Source: Olsenella sp. oral taxon 807 (GTDB lineage: Bacteria; Actinomycetota; Coriobacteriia; Coriobacteriales; Atopobiaceae). Taken from it: 64,000 bases of DNA. The stretch's first letter is position 1. The number at the start of each line of letters is the position of its first letter. Where the stretch lies: positions 2,046,001-2,110,000 of the forward strand of contig NZ_CP012069.2 in NCBI RefSeq assembly GCF_001189515.2, written 5' to 3'. A model generated the notes under the pieces. The model did no database searches, was not told the origin of the DNA, and saw nothing but the letters and a program-made list of their open reading frames with translations. The translations under genes were made by a program, and so were the position numbers. This document shows positions 27,298-35,415 of the stretch, piece by piece.

Positions 27298-28722
27298 ATG
27301 GACGCTGACGACACGAACAGGGGCGCGAACGCAGACAAGGGCGCGTATCGCATCGAACACGACTCCATGGGGGAGGTACGCGTCCCCCAAGACACGCCCT
27401 GGGGCGCCCAGACCCAACGCTCCCTCGAGAACTTTCGCATAGGCACAGAGACCCTACCTCGAGGCATGGTGCGTGCCCTCACCCTCGTGAAGAAGGCCGC
27501 CGCCCAGGCCAACGTCGAGCTGGGCGTGCTGGACAGGCAGCTGGGGACCCTCATCGAGGAGGCTGCCGACGAGGTGCTCGCAGGTCTGCACCCAGGCGCC
27601 TTCCCCCTCAGGGTGTGGCAGACGGGCTCGGGCACGCAATCGAACATGAACGTGAACGAGGTCCTCGCACACGTCGCCAACGGTCTCGCCACAAGGCATG
27701 GCGTTTCGCTCGCACGCCCCGTCCACCCCAACGACCACGTCAACTGCAGCCAGAGCTCAAATGACGTCTTTCCCACCGCACTCCACGTTGCGGCCACACT
27801 CGCGATCACAGAGGAGCTCCTGCCTTCGGCCCACAAGCTCGCCTCAACCCTCAGACAGCTCGAGGAAAAGAACGAAGGCATTATCAAGTGCGGGCGCACC
27901 CACCTGCAAGACGCGGTGCCCATCGCCTTCTCGCAGGAGATCAGCGGCTGGAGGAGCCTCGTGGAGACCCCCTGCGAACAGCTTGAGGCGACACTGGAGG
28001 GGCTTGGGCGACTCGCGCTCGGCGGCACCGCCGTCGGCACCGGTCTCAACGCCCCCGCAGACTTCGACAGCCTCGCGGCAGAGAGGCTCTCTGCGCTCAC
28101 GAGCCACAGCTTTAGGCCCGCCCCCAACAAGTTTCACGCCCTCACGTCCAAGGACGCCGTCGTGTTCGCGCACGGGGCTGTGAAGGCCCTCGCCTGCAAC
28201 ATGATGAAGGTGGCCAACGACGTGCGCTGGCTTGCCTCGGGTCCCCGTCTGGGCCTTGGGGAGATCAGGATTCCCGCCAACGAGCCCGGGAGCTCCATCA
28301 TGCCCGGCAAGGTGAATCCCACCCAATGCGAAGCCGTGACAATGGTCGCCGTCCAGGTCATGGGAAACGACGCTGCCATCGGCATCGCGGCCAGCCAAGG
28401 CAACTTTGAGCTCAACGTCTTCATGCCCGTGATCGCCTACGACTTCTTGCAAAGCGTACGGCTCCTCGCTGATGCCGTCTCGAGCTTCGACGCCCACTGC
28501 GTACGCGGCATCGTCGCCAACAGGGAGCGGATGGAAGCCAACCTACGAAACTCCCTCATGCTCGTGACCTGCCTAAGTCCCCACATAGGCTACGAGCGAG
28601 CCGCCAAGGTAGCCCAAAGCGCCTTCGCTGGTGGCACGAGCCTGCGCGAGGCCTGTGTCTCCCTTGGCTTTTTGAGCGGTGAGGCGTTCGACGCGATATG
28701 CAAGCCGCAGGAGATGGTCTAA
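27298..28722 (+). CDS. fumC: Class II fumarate hydratase
   Basis: A 474-residue iron-independent fumarase interconverting fumarate and malate. Signature sequences are present: TGSGTQSNMNVNEV, HPNDHVNCSQSSNDVFPTA, KCGRTHLQDAVP and GSSIMPGKVNPTQCEA, the last being the fumarase/aspartase superfamily loop with the catalytic Ser. Together with ppc at 39015-41774 it fits a reductive C4 branch from phosphoenolpyruvate toward fumarate, although the other steps are not in this window. The start may be ATG 27298 or the GTG at 27292; the ribosome-binding site is weak for both. Confidence 0.96.
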   Translation: MDADDTNRGANADKGAYRIEHDSMGEVRVPQDTPWGAQTQRSLENFRIGTETLPRGMVRALTLVKKAAAQANVELGVLDRQLGTLIEEAADEVLAGLHPGAFPLRVWQTGSGTQSNMNVNEVLAHVANGLATRHGVSLARPVHPNDHVNCSQSSNDVFPTALHVAATLAITEELLPSAHKLASTLRQLEEKNEGIIKCGRTHLQDAVPIAFSQEISGWRSLVETPCEQLEATLEGLGRLALGGTAVGTGLNAPADFDSLAAERLSALTSHSFRPAPNKFHALTSKDAVVFAHGAVKALACNMMKVANDVRWLASGPRLGLGEIRIPANEPGSSIMPGKVNPTQCEAVTMVAVQVMGNDAAIGIAASQGNFELNVFMPVIAYDFLQSVRLLADAVSSFDAHCVRGIVANRERMEANLRNSLMLVTCLSPHIGYERAAKVAQSAFAGGTSLREACVSLGFLSGEAFDAICKPQEMV

Positions 28723-28837
28723 CCACAGCCAGGGCCGCGAGCTTGGGGCCAGGAACACGCATGGCAGTTAGCCTCATGCGGTTCTACGCGGTCTTCACAA
28801 AGAGCAGGTCACGCGCGCGACCATGTTGATCCTCCTA

Positions 28838-28843
28838 TATAAT
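28838..28843 (+). promoter_or_regulatory. Consensus -10 box upstream of the GH25 gene
   Basis: A perfect TATAAT in a locally AT-rich patch, about 105 bp before the preferred GTG start of the lysozyme gene. No good -35 lies at the right distance. It argues against the most upstream in-frame start at 28823, which would precede transcription initiation. Confidence 0.35.
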
Positions 28844-28887
28844 GCTGTGTTCACAGCAACTGACGTTTCGCAATCGAGGGGATTGGC

Positions 28888-28947
28888 ATGCAAGAGCACA
28901 CCTTTGGGTCTGCGATGGTCATGCCAGCTCAGGGGACGGCGATCTAA
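28888..28947 (+). CDS. Possible 19-residue leader peptide before GH25
   Basis: ATG 28888 has GAGGGG seven bases upstream and opens a 19-codon frame (MQEHTFGSAMVMPAQGTAI) ending in TAA one base before the GTG proposed for the lysozyme gene. The spacing suggests translational coupling. There is no conservation evidence. Confidence 0.25.
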   Translation: MQEHTFGSAMVMPAQGTAI

Positions 28948-28948
28948 G

Positions 28949-30046
28949 GTGGCGAAGCGCGTGGGTAGCGCGCGCCGCCAGACGAGTGCGAAGACTTCAT
29001 CTGGCGGCCAACGAAAAAAGCCATCATCGCCATCTCGGCGCGGTAGCCTGCGCTTGGGTCGCTCATCTAGCTCACGCCTCGCAGACCCAAAGAAGGCCAA
29101 GGGCAGGCGTGCCCGGCCTCGCCAGACCCCAAGCACCACCGCGATGCAGCGGATGCCAACGGAGCGAAGGAAACATCTGCCCCTCGCACGCCTGCTGACC
29201 GTGCTGGGACTCATCATCGTCACCCTGATCACCCTCAAACTCACCGCATTCAGGGACGAGGGCAGCGCCAGCGAAGGCTCGGGCACCCCCTCACTCAAGG
29301 GCAAGTCAATGGCAATCGCCGACACGACCACAATGAACCTCTCGCCATACGCGTGGGGAAGTCTCAGCACACAGAATGGCTACCTTGCCTACATCAAGAA
29401 CGGTGAGCTCCTCTCGAAGCTGGGCGTTGACGTATCGGAACACAACGGCGAGATCGACTGGAGCAGGGTCAAGGGCGCAGGCGTGCAGTTTGCCTACATC
29501 CGCGTGGGGTACCGTGGCTCGCATGCGGGAAACGTTGTGGCAGACGCGCGGTTTGCTGAAAACATCGTAGCCGCCAGGCAAGCAGGACTCGCAGTGGGCG
29601 TTTACTTTTTCTCGCAGGCAAAGACCGAGGAGGAGGCGCGCGAGGAGGCGGACTTCGCCGCCAAGCGGCTTGCGGGCAGCAACGTCGAGTATCCCATCGC
29701 CTTTGACATGGAGCCAGATGCAGAGGGTGCCGACCGTATCAGCAAGCTCTCGGGCCGCGAGCTCACCGCCATCGCGACGGCCTTCTGCGAGCAGTGCGAG
29801 AAAAACGGTTACCATGCCATCGTCTACGGCAACCGCTACGACTTGTCGCAGTACGACCTCAAGCGGCTTGCCGGCTATGGCTTCTGGTACGCCGAATATG
29901 GTTCAAAGCCCACGAGCAGCCTGCGCTTTGGCATGTGGCAGTACACCAAGACGGGCAATGTCGACGGCATCGAGCGTGAGGTCGACATCGATCTGGATCT
30001 CACGGACGCGCTCGCAAGGGAGGACGAGGGTAAGCCTGCCTCCTAG
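28949..30046 (+). CDS. GH25 lysozyme (N-acetylmuramidase), membrane-anchored
   Basis: A 365-residue cell-wall hydrolase. A long Arg/Lys/Ser-rich cytoplasmic N-terminus (about 1-75) leads to one membrane helix (LLTVLGLIIVTLITLKL), then a linker and a GH25 barrel. Catalytic features include GVDVSEHNGEIDW (Asp and neighbouring acidic residues), the FAYIRVGYRG strand and IAFDMEPD. It cleaves the glycan strands of peptidoglycan on the outer face. The start is uncertain: GTG 28949 is preferred because a TATAAT at 28838 lies after the upstream in-frame start at 28823. It is the last gene of a plus-strand run. Confidence 0.9.
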   Translation: MAKRVGSARRQTSAKTSSGGQRKKPSSPSRRGSLRLGRSSSSRLADPKKAKGRRARPRQTPSTTAMQRMPTERRKHLPLARLLTVLGLIIVTLITLKLTAFRDEGSASEGSGTPSLKGKSMAIADTTTMNLSPYAWGSLSTQNGYLAYIKNGELLSKLGVDVSEHNGEIDWSRVKGAGVQFAYIRVGYRGSHAGNVVADARFAENIVAARQAGLAVGVYFFSQAKTEEEAREEADFAAKRLAGSNVEYPIAFDMEPDAEGADRISKLSGRELTAIATAFCEQCEKNGYHAIVYGNRYDLSQYDLKRLAGYGFWYAEYGSKPTSSLRFGMWQYTKTGNVDGIEREVDIDLDLTDALAREDEGKPAS

Positions 30047-30153
30047 CATGTGGTTTTCGTGGCTCGTATGATGGCCTGACACGGAATGCCCACTCCGCAC
30101 CTGCAGTGATCGACCTGTCGTACCTGTCCTCGCAGGGATCGCAGGGATCTTGG

Positions 30154-30188
30154 CGCGTAGCGCCCCAAAAGCTGCTGGACGCTACGCG
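30154..30188. terminator. Hairpin between convergent GH25 and HAD genes
   Basis: CGCGTAGC (30154-30161) and GCTACGCG (30181-30188) form a perfect 8-bp stem with a 19-nt loop between the two convergent 3' ends. There is no T-tract. It is a possible shared transcription end. Confidence 0.4.
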
Positions 30189-30219
30189 TCAAAGGCACCT
30201 GGCCGGTCCGGCGACAAGC

Positions 30220-31011
30220 CTACAGCAGGCCAAGCCTCACGCAGGCGTTGTAGATGCCGTCGTGCTCGACGTCATCGGTCACGTAGTCGGCCTGCTCCTT
30301 GACGTCATCGTTGCCGTTGCCCATGGCGACCGACGTCCCCACGACGCCAAACATCGAGAGATCGTTGCCACCATCCCCAAAGGCCACCGCGCTTTCGGAG
30401 GCGATCCCATAGCGTTTGAGCATGCGGCGCACCGCCGTGTGCTTGCCACCGTGGCGTGGAAAGACGTCAACGAAGTGCTCGGACCAACGGGTGAGCTTGA
30501 CGTGTTTGGTCGCGTTGGTGAGGATGTCCGTGTTGCCGGGGGTGATGTAGGCGTTCAGCTGGTAGATGTCGTTATCGAGCGCCTGGGCGACATCAGCCAC
30601 GGGAAGGGTCGTACCCGCAATCTTTTCGATGGCGCGTACGTGCTCATCATAGCCGCTCACGTAGCATCGGTTCTTCTCCATGAACGTACAATTGTAGAGA
30701 CCCTGCCTGACTTGGTCTACGACCGTGGCCACATCGTCCTTGTCGAGACACTCGTCGAAGAAGACCTCGTCGCGCGTGAGGCAGAGCTGTCCGTTGAAGA
30801 GAATGAAGGCCTCGAGGTTGTCGATGGAGATCTCGTCGAGTTGGTAGGGAGGCCGTCCTGTCGCCAGAAAGCACTTGACCCCCTTCTTCTTGAGCTCAGA
30901 GAGGGCCATGAGGGCCGTCTCGGGAACGCGGTGGGTCTTGAAGGACAGCAACGTACCATCAACGTCGAAGAAGATAGCCTTGATCGTGCTGGGTGTATTC
31001 CAAATAGCCAT
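30220..31011 (-). CDS. Cof-type HAD-IIB phosphatase
   Basis: A 263-residue HAD hydrolase. Motif I DVDGT (Asp16 and Asp18), motif II FLATGRPP, motif III Lys in KHTAV and motif IV FGDGGNDLSMF are all present, with the large C2 cap (about 85-190) typical of the Cof/YbiV group that removes phosphate from sugar phosphates and cofactors such as FMN or PLP. The substrate is not predictable. AAGGAAG precedes the ATG. Single-gene unit, divergent from nrdD. Confidence 0.92.
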   Translation of the reverse strand: MAIWNTPSTIKAIFFDVDGTLLSFKTHRVPETALMALSELKKKGVKCFLATGRPPYQLDEISIDNLEAFILFNGQLCLTRDEVFFDECLDKDDVATVVDQVRQGLYNCTFMEKNRCYVSGYDEHVRAIEKIAGTTLPVADVAQALDNDIYQLNAYITPGNTDILTNATKHVKLTRWSEHFVDVFPRHGGKHTAVRRMLKRYGIASESAVAFGDGGNDLSMFGVVGTSVAMGNGNDDVKEQADYVTDDVEHDGIYNACVRLGLL

Positions 31012-31350
31012 GAGACTTCCTTAGGTCTTTGTGTCATGAATCCGAGCGAGGGGCGCCTCGGATACCGTCTGCGGCCGCATGGCCGCCTCTTGCCAATTCT
31101 ATCGCACTGAGAGTACCCGTACGGTCATTTCTTGAGGCCCTCGCGCACGGCATGCTCTGTCTCCCATAGTTTTCTAGCTGCGAGGATACCCCTCATTCTT
31201 AGGTTCTAACCTAGATTTCAATACATTTTTCAACTAGATGTGGTAGTTTCCCCCTAGCGTAGCACAACAAGTTGTGCCATAGTGGAGAGCGCACGCGTAC
31301 AATCGAGGTACGACGGGACACACGACAAGTCAGGCAGGGAGTTCCAGGCA
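31012..31350. promoter_or_regulatory. Upstream region of nrdDG with two inverted repeats
   Basis: A 339-bp divergent region containing an AT-rich core (31195-31260), unusual in this GC-rich window. TAGGTT-CT-AACCTA (31200-31213) and GCACAAC-AA-GTTGTGC (31262-31277) are perfect inverted repeats about 60 bp apart and 75-140 bp before the nrdD start. They may be operators for a ribonucleotide-reductase regulator; neither matches the NrdR consensus well enough to name. Confidence 0.45.
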
Positions 31351-33573
31351 ATGAAGATCATCAAGCGTAATGGCTCGGAGGTCGCCTTCGACCTTCAGAA
31401 GATCATCAACGCCATCAAGGCGGCCAACAAGGAGGTGCCCCCCGACGAGCGCCTGAGCAAGCGCGAGGTCAAGTTCGCCTCCCGTAACGTCAAGGACCAG
31501 TGCGCTGCCGCCGGCCACACCGTCACCGTCGAGGAGATCCAAGACCTCGTCGAGGATCAGCTCATGGCCCTCGACCACTTTAGCGTAGCCCGCAAGTACA
31601 TCATCTACCGCTACGTCCAGAACCTGAAGCGCCATAAGAACACCACCGACGACAAGATCCTCTCGCTCATCGAGTCCAACAACGAGGAGGTCAAACAAGA
31701 GAACTCCAACAAAAACCCCAGCGTCGTCTCCGTGCAGCGCGACTACATGGCCGGTGAGGTCTCCAAGGACCTCACGATGCGCGAACTGCTCCCCAGCGAG
31801 GTCGTCACAGCTCACGACGAGGGGATCATCCACTTCCACGATGCCGACTACTACGCACAGCACATGCACAACTGCGACCTCGTGAACCTTGAGGACATGC
31901 TCCAGAACGGCACCGTGATCTCGGGCACCATGATCGAGAAGCCCCACAGCTTCTCGACGGCCTGCAATATCGCAACGCAGATCATCGCCCAGGTGGCCTC
32001 CTGCCAGTACGGCGGCCAGTCCATCTCGCTCGCGCATCTCGCGCCCTTTGTTGACATCAGCCGCAAGAAGATACGCCGTCAGGTCTACGTCGAGCTCGAG
32101 ACCATTGGCGCCCGCCCCGAAGATCGCGTCATCAACCAGATCGTCGAGAAGCGCCTGCGCGACGAGGTCGCCCGAGGCGTCCAGACCATCCAGTACCAGG
32201 TCGTCACCCTCATGACCACCAACGGGCAGGCGCCCTTCATCACCGTGTTCATGTATCTGGGCGAGGCCAAAGGCGAGCAGGAGCGGAAGGATCTTGCGCT
32301 CTGCATCGAGGAGATGCTGCGCCAGCGCTACCAAGGTGTCAAGAACGAGGCCGGCGTCTGGATCACGCCTGCCTTTCCCAAGCTCATCTACGTGCTCGAA
32401 GAGGACAACGTCCATGAGGACAGCAGATACTTCTACCTCACGAAGCTCGCCGCCAAGTGCACCGCACGCCGCATGGTGCCCGACTACATCTCAGAGAAGA
32501 AGATGCGGGAGTACAAGCTCTCGAAAGGCGAGGTCGCGGGATCGGGTGACGTCTACACCTGCATGGGCTGCCGCTCGTTTTTGACGCCCGACCGCTCGGG
32601 AAACGGCTACGACAACGTGGCCAACGCCGGTAACTGGGAGCCGGGCAAGCCCAAGTACTACGGCCGCTTCAACCAGGGCGTCGTGACCATCAACCTACCT
32701 GACGTGGCCCTCTCGTCCGGGCGGGACCCAAACAGGTTCTGGGAGCTCCTCGACGAGCGTCTCGAGCTCTGCCACACGGCCCTGCGCTGCCGCCATGAGC
32801 GCCTCAAAGGCACGCTCTCCGACGCCGCTCCCATACTCTGGCAGCACGGGGCTCTTGCCCGTCTCAAAAAGGGAGAGACCATCGACAGGCTGCTCAATGG
32901 AGGCTACTCCACGATCAGCCTAGGCTATGCCGGCCTCTACGAGTGCGTGAGGTACATGACCGGTCACAGCCACACCGACAAGGAGGCCACGCCGTTCGCC
33001 CTCGCCATCATGCAGCGCATGAACGACAGGTGCAGCGAGTGGAAGGCAGCCGAGGACATCGACTACTCGCTCTATGGGACGCCGCTGGAGTCCACCACCT
33101 ATAAGTTCGCCAAATGCCTGCAGAGGCGCTTCGGTCTCGTCGAGGGCATCAATGATCACGGCTACATCACGAACTCCTACCATGTGAACGTCCGCGAGAA
33201 CATCGACGCCTTCACGAAGCTCAAGTTCGAGAGCGAGTTCCAGCGCCTCTCCCCCGGCGGCGCCATCTCCTACGTCGAGGTGCCCAACATGCAGGACAAC
33301 CTCGGGGCCGTCATCAAAGTCATGCAGTACATCTATGAGAACATTATGTACGCCGAGCTCAACACAAAGTGTGACTACTGCCAAACCTGCGGCTACAGCG
33401 GGGAGATCCATATCGTCGAGGATGACGGCAAGCTCGTGTGGGAGTGCCCCAACTGCCACAACCGCGATCAGTCCAAGATGAACGTCGCTCGTCGCACCTG
33501 TGGCTACATTGGCACCCAATACTGGAACCAGGGACGCACGGAGGAGATCAGGGACCGCGTGCTGCACCTGTAG
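31351..33573 (+). CDS. nrdD: Anaerobic ribonucleoside-triphosphate reductase
   Basis: A 740-residue oxygen-sensitive class III reductase that makes dNTPs using a glycyl radical. An ATP-cone domain occupies the N-terminus (MKIIKRNGSEVAFDLQKI). The Cys4 zinc site near the C-terminus reads CDYCQTCGYSG ... CPNC. The radical Gly718 lies in RTCGYIG, 23 residues from the end. ATG 31351 is the only start giving a normal N-terminus; the ribosome-binding site is a modest GGGAG. The activase gene nrdG follows 96 bp later. Its presence fits an anaerobe. Confidence 0.97.
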   Translation: MKIIKRNGSEVAFDLQKIINAIKAANKEVPPDERLSKREVKFASRNVKDQCAAAGHTVTVEEIQDLVEDQLMALDHFSVARKYIIYRYVQNLKRHKNTTDDKILSLIESNNEEVKQENSNKNPSVVSVQRDYMAGEVSKDLTMRELLPSEVVTAHDEGIIHFHDADYYAQHMHNCDLVNLEDMLQNGTVISGTMIEKPHSFSTACNIATQIIAQVASCQYGGQSISLAHLAPFVDISRKKIRRQVYVELETIGARPEDRVINQIVEKRLRDEVARGVQTIQYQVVTLMTTNGQAPFITVFMYLGEAKGEQERKDLALCIEEMLRQRYQGVKNEAGVWITPAFPKLIYVLEEDNVHEDSRYFYLTKLAAKCTARRMVPDYISEKKMREYKLSKGEVAGSGDVYTCMGCRSFLTPDRSGNGYDNVANAGNWEPGKPKYYGRFNQGVVTINLPDVALSSGRDPNRFWELLDERLELCHTALRCRHERLKGTLSDAAPILWQHGALARLKKGETIDRLLNGGYSTISLGYAGLYECVRYMTGHSHTDKEATPFALAIMQRMNDRCSEWKAAEDIDYSLYGTPLESTTYKFAKCLQRRFGLVEGINDHGYITNSYHVNVRENIDAFTKLKFESEFQRLSPGGAISYVEVPNMQDNLGAVIKVMQYIYENIMYAELNTKCDYCQTCGYSGEIHIVEDDGKLVWECPNCHNRDQSKMNVARRTCGYIGTQYWNQGRTEEIRDRVLHL

Positions 33574-33669
33574 CGCCTTGGGAGGCGTCGTGTGCCCCAC
33601 GCGGTCCGCAGCCCGCGTGGGGCAGGAGCTTGGCAGAGGGCAGGCGCAACGAAGCCCCGAGAGGTTCTC

Positions 33670-34269
33670 ATGAACTACTCCGAGATAAAGCACTTCGACA
33701 TTGCGAATGGCCCCGGCATCAGGACCAGCCTTTTCGTGTCGGGCTGTCGCCTGCGCTGCAGGGGCTGCTTCAATGCCGTCGCATGGAGCTTCAGCTCTGG
33801 CAGGGAGTTTACCGCCGAGGTGGGTGACGGTATCATACGCTCTGTCCTAAACCCCTTCATGGACGGCATCACTATCCTAGGGGGGGAGCCCACCGAACCC
33901 GAAAACCAGGAAGGTCTCGTCGACTTCCTCGAGAGGGCGCGAGTTGCGTTTGGGCCTCGAGGGGAAGGGAGCTCGAAGACGATATGGCTCTTCTCGGGAC
34001 ACACCTGGGACCAGCTCATCGACGGCGGCACCCAGCACGGTCCCTACACCGACCGCATCCTGGCCTGCGTCGACGTCCTCGTGGACGGACCCTTTATGCA
34101 GGAGGAGTACGATATCTCGCTGCGCTTTCGTGGCTCTGCCAACCAGCGCATCATCGATGTGCCAAAGACGCTCGAGAAAGGCGAGGTCGTATTGTGGCAT
34201 GATGAGCTCACGCCCGATACCCCGTCCGTCTGGACCCGAGATAGTGCCCCGCAGATTGGCGGGCACTAA
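33670..34269 (+). CDS. nrdG: Anaerobic ribonucleotide reductase activating protein (radical SAM)
   Basis: A 199-residue [4Fe-4S]/SAM enzyme that generates the glycyl radical on NrdD. The cluster ligands are Cys26, Cys30 and Cys33 (CRLRCRGC) after GPGIRTSLFVSG, and ILGGEPTEPENQ is the SAM-binding GGE motif. The start follows GAGAGG by five bases. The last ~10 codons (RDSAPQIGGH) and the stop codon are encoded by a copy of the 62-bp-period repeat (locus B), so the native C-terminus appears to have been replaced or extended by the repeat. Confidence 0.96.
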   Translation: MNYSEIKHFDIANGPGIRTSLFVSGCRLRCRGCFNAVAWSFSSGREFTAEVGDGIIRSVLNPFMDGITILGGEPTEPENQEGLVDFLERARVAFGPRGEGSSKTIWLFSGHTWDQLIDGGTQHGPYTDRILACVDVLVDGPFMQEEYDISLRFRGSANQRIIDVPKTLEKGEVVLWHDELTPDTPSVWTRDSAPQIGGH

Positions 34270-34330
34270 GATCTTGGACCCAACTGGGCAAACGTCTCAA
34301 AGACGGTACCCCGCAGATTGGCGGGCACTT
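34240..34330. repeat. 62-bp-period hairpin repeat, locus B
   Basis: Two partial units begin with CCCC at 34247 and 34309, again exactly 62 bp apart, sharing AACTGGGCAAACGTC with locus A. Here the hairpin reads GTGCCCCGC/GCGGGCAC, with bases changed on both arms relative to locus A so pairing is kept. It lies between convergent nrdG and coaX and begins inside nrdG. Confidence 0.88.
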
Positions 34331-34402
34331 GCCGTCGGATCCTTGCGACGCCAGGGGCGACGGGGCGATGGGATGCTAGGGGCGATGGGGCGATGAGATG
34401 TC

Positions 34403-35251
34403 TCACGAACCTCTCTTTGACCCTGCCGCGTTGAGTAGGTAGAGCTGATGCAGGCCACGCAAGGTCAGCGTATCGTCCACCGCAGCCTCATGAGAGATCA
34501 GCCCTGAGATCTCGTGCGCGTAGTCTCCGGTCAGCACGACCGTCGCCTCGCTGGCGATCTCGGCGAACACGCGGTCGAGCAGGCCATCGATACGTGCGAC
34601 CTCCCCGAAGACGATGCCCGAGAGCATCGCCTCACGCGTTGAGCGACCGATGACCTCCTTGGGCATCTCGATCTCGACCACAGGCAGACGAGCCGTACGC
34701 TTACTGAGGGCTCGTGCGCCAAGTGCCAGTCCAGGCGCGATGAGCCCCCCCACAAAGGCTCCCTGCGCATCTATGACCTCTATGTTCATAGTGGTTCCAA
34801 AGTCAATGACGACGGCGGGCATCTGGTACCTCTCGCGCATCGCCACGGCGTCGGCGATGCGATCGGGGCCTATCTCCGCCGGGTCGCGATAGTGCATCTT
34901 GAGTCCCGTCCTGAGGCCTGGACCCACCACGAACGGACGGGCGTTGCCCGCCCGAGTGAGCGCTGCCTGCCAGGCGGCAACATGGGTGGGAACGACACAT
35001 GAGAGGATGGCGCCCGACGCCCGCCAGTTACCAAAGAGCTGGTTTAACAAGAGAAACGCCTCATCCGAGGTCAAGTTCCTAGGTGTCGTAAGCTCCCACC
35101 GCAGGGACGGGTCAGCTGACGGCGCGCTGGCCACCTCGAATACGCCCACCACCGTGGTGGTGTTACCTACGTCAACTGCAAGGACTCCCCCAGGGGCAGC
35201 AGCCTCCCATTCCGTCCCATCCATTGCCCGTACCTGTGAAGTGCCCACCAT
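34403..35251 (-). CDS. coaX: Type III pantothenate kinase
   Basis: A 282-residue ATP-dependent kinase for the first step of coenzyme A synthesis. ASKHA-fold motifs are visible: AVDVGNTTTVVGVF (phosphate 1, Asp27), a central GPDRIADAVA, VVIDFGTTMNIEVID (phosphate 2) and GGLIAPGLALGARAL. ATG 35251 is chosen because GATGGAG precedes it by six bases; about 60 further codons are open upstream but lack support. Divergent from the OPT transporter gene. Confidence 0.94.
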   Translation of the reverse strand: MVGTSQVRAMDGTEWEAAAPGGVLAVDVGNTTTVVGVFEVASAPSADPSLRWELTTPRNLTSDEAFLLLNQLFGNWRASGAILSCVVPTHVAAWQAALTRAGNARPFVVGPGLRTGLKMHYRDPAEIGPDRIADAVAMRERYQMPAVVIDFGTTMNIEVIDAQGAFVGGLIAPGLALGARALSKRTARLPVVEIEMPKEVIGRSTREAMLSGIVFGEVARIDGLLDRVFAEIASEATVVLTGDYAHEISGLISHEAAVDDTLTLRGLHQLYLLNAAGSKRGS

Positions 35252-35415
35252 GAGATCTCCATCCGTCAAAGTATAGCCACATATCCCTGCTCTCTCCACT
35301 ACACTGTAGCAAGTTCGCCCCACACGTCCTTGGGAGCGAACGTCCAGTAACCCGACTTTTCGCCTGACACGCACTGTGGCAGGCAGAGGGAAAGCGGATA
35401 TACGAAGGAGGACAC

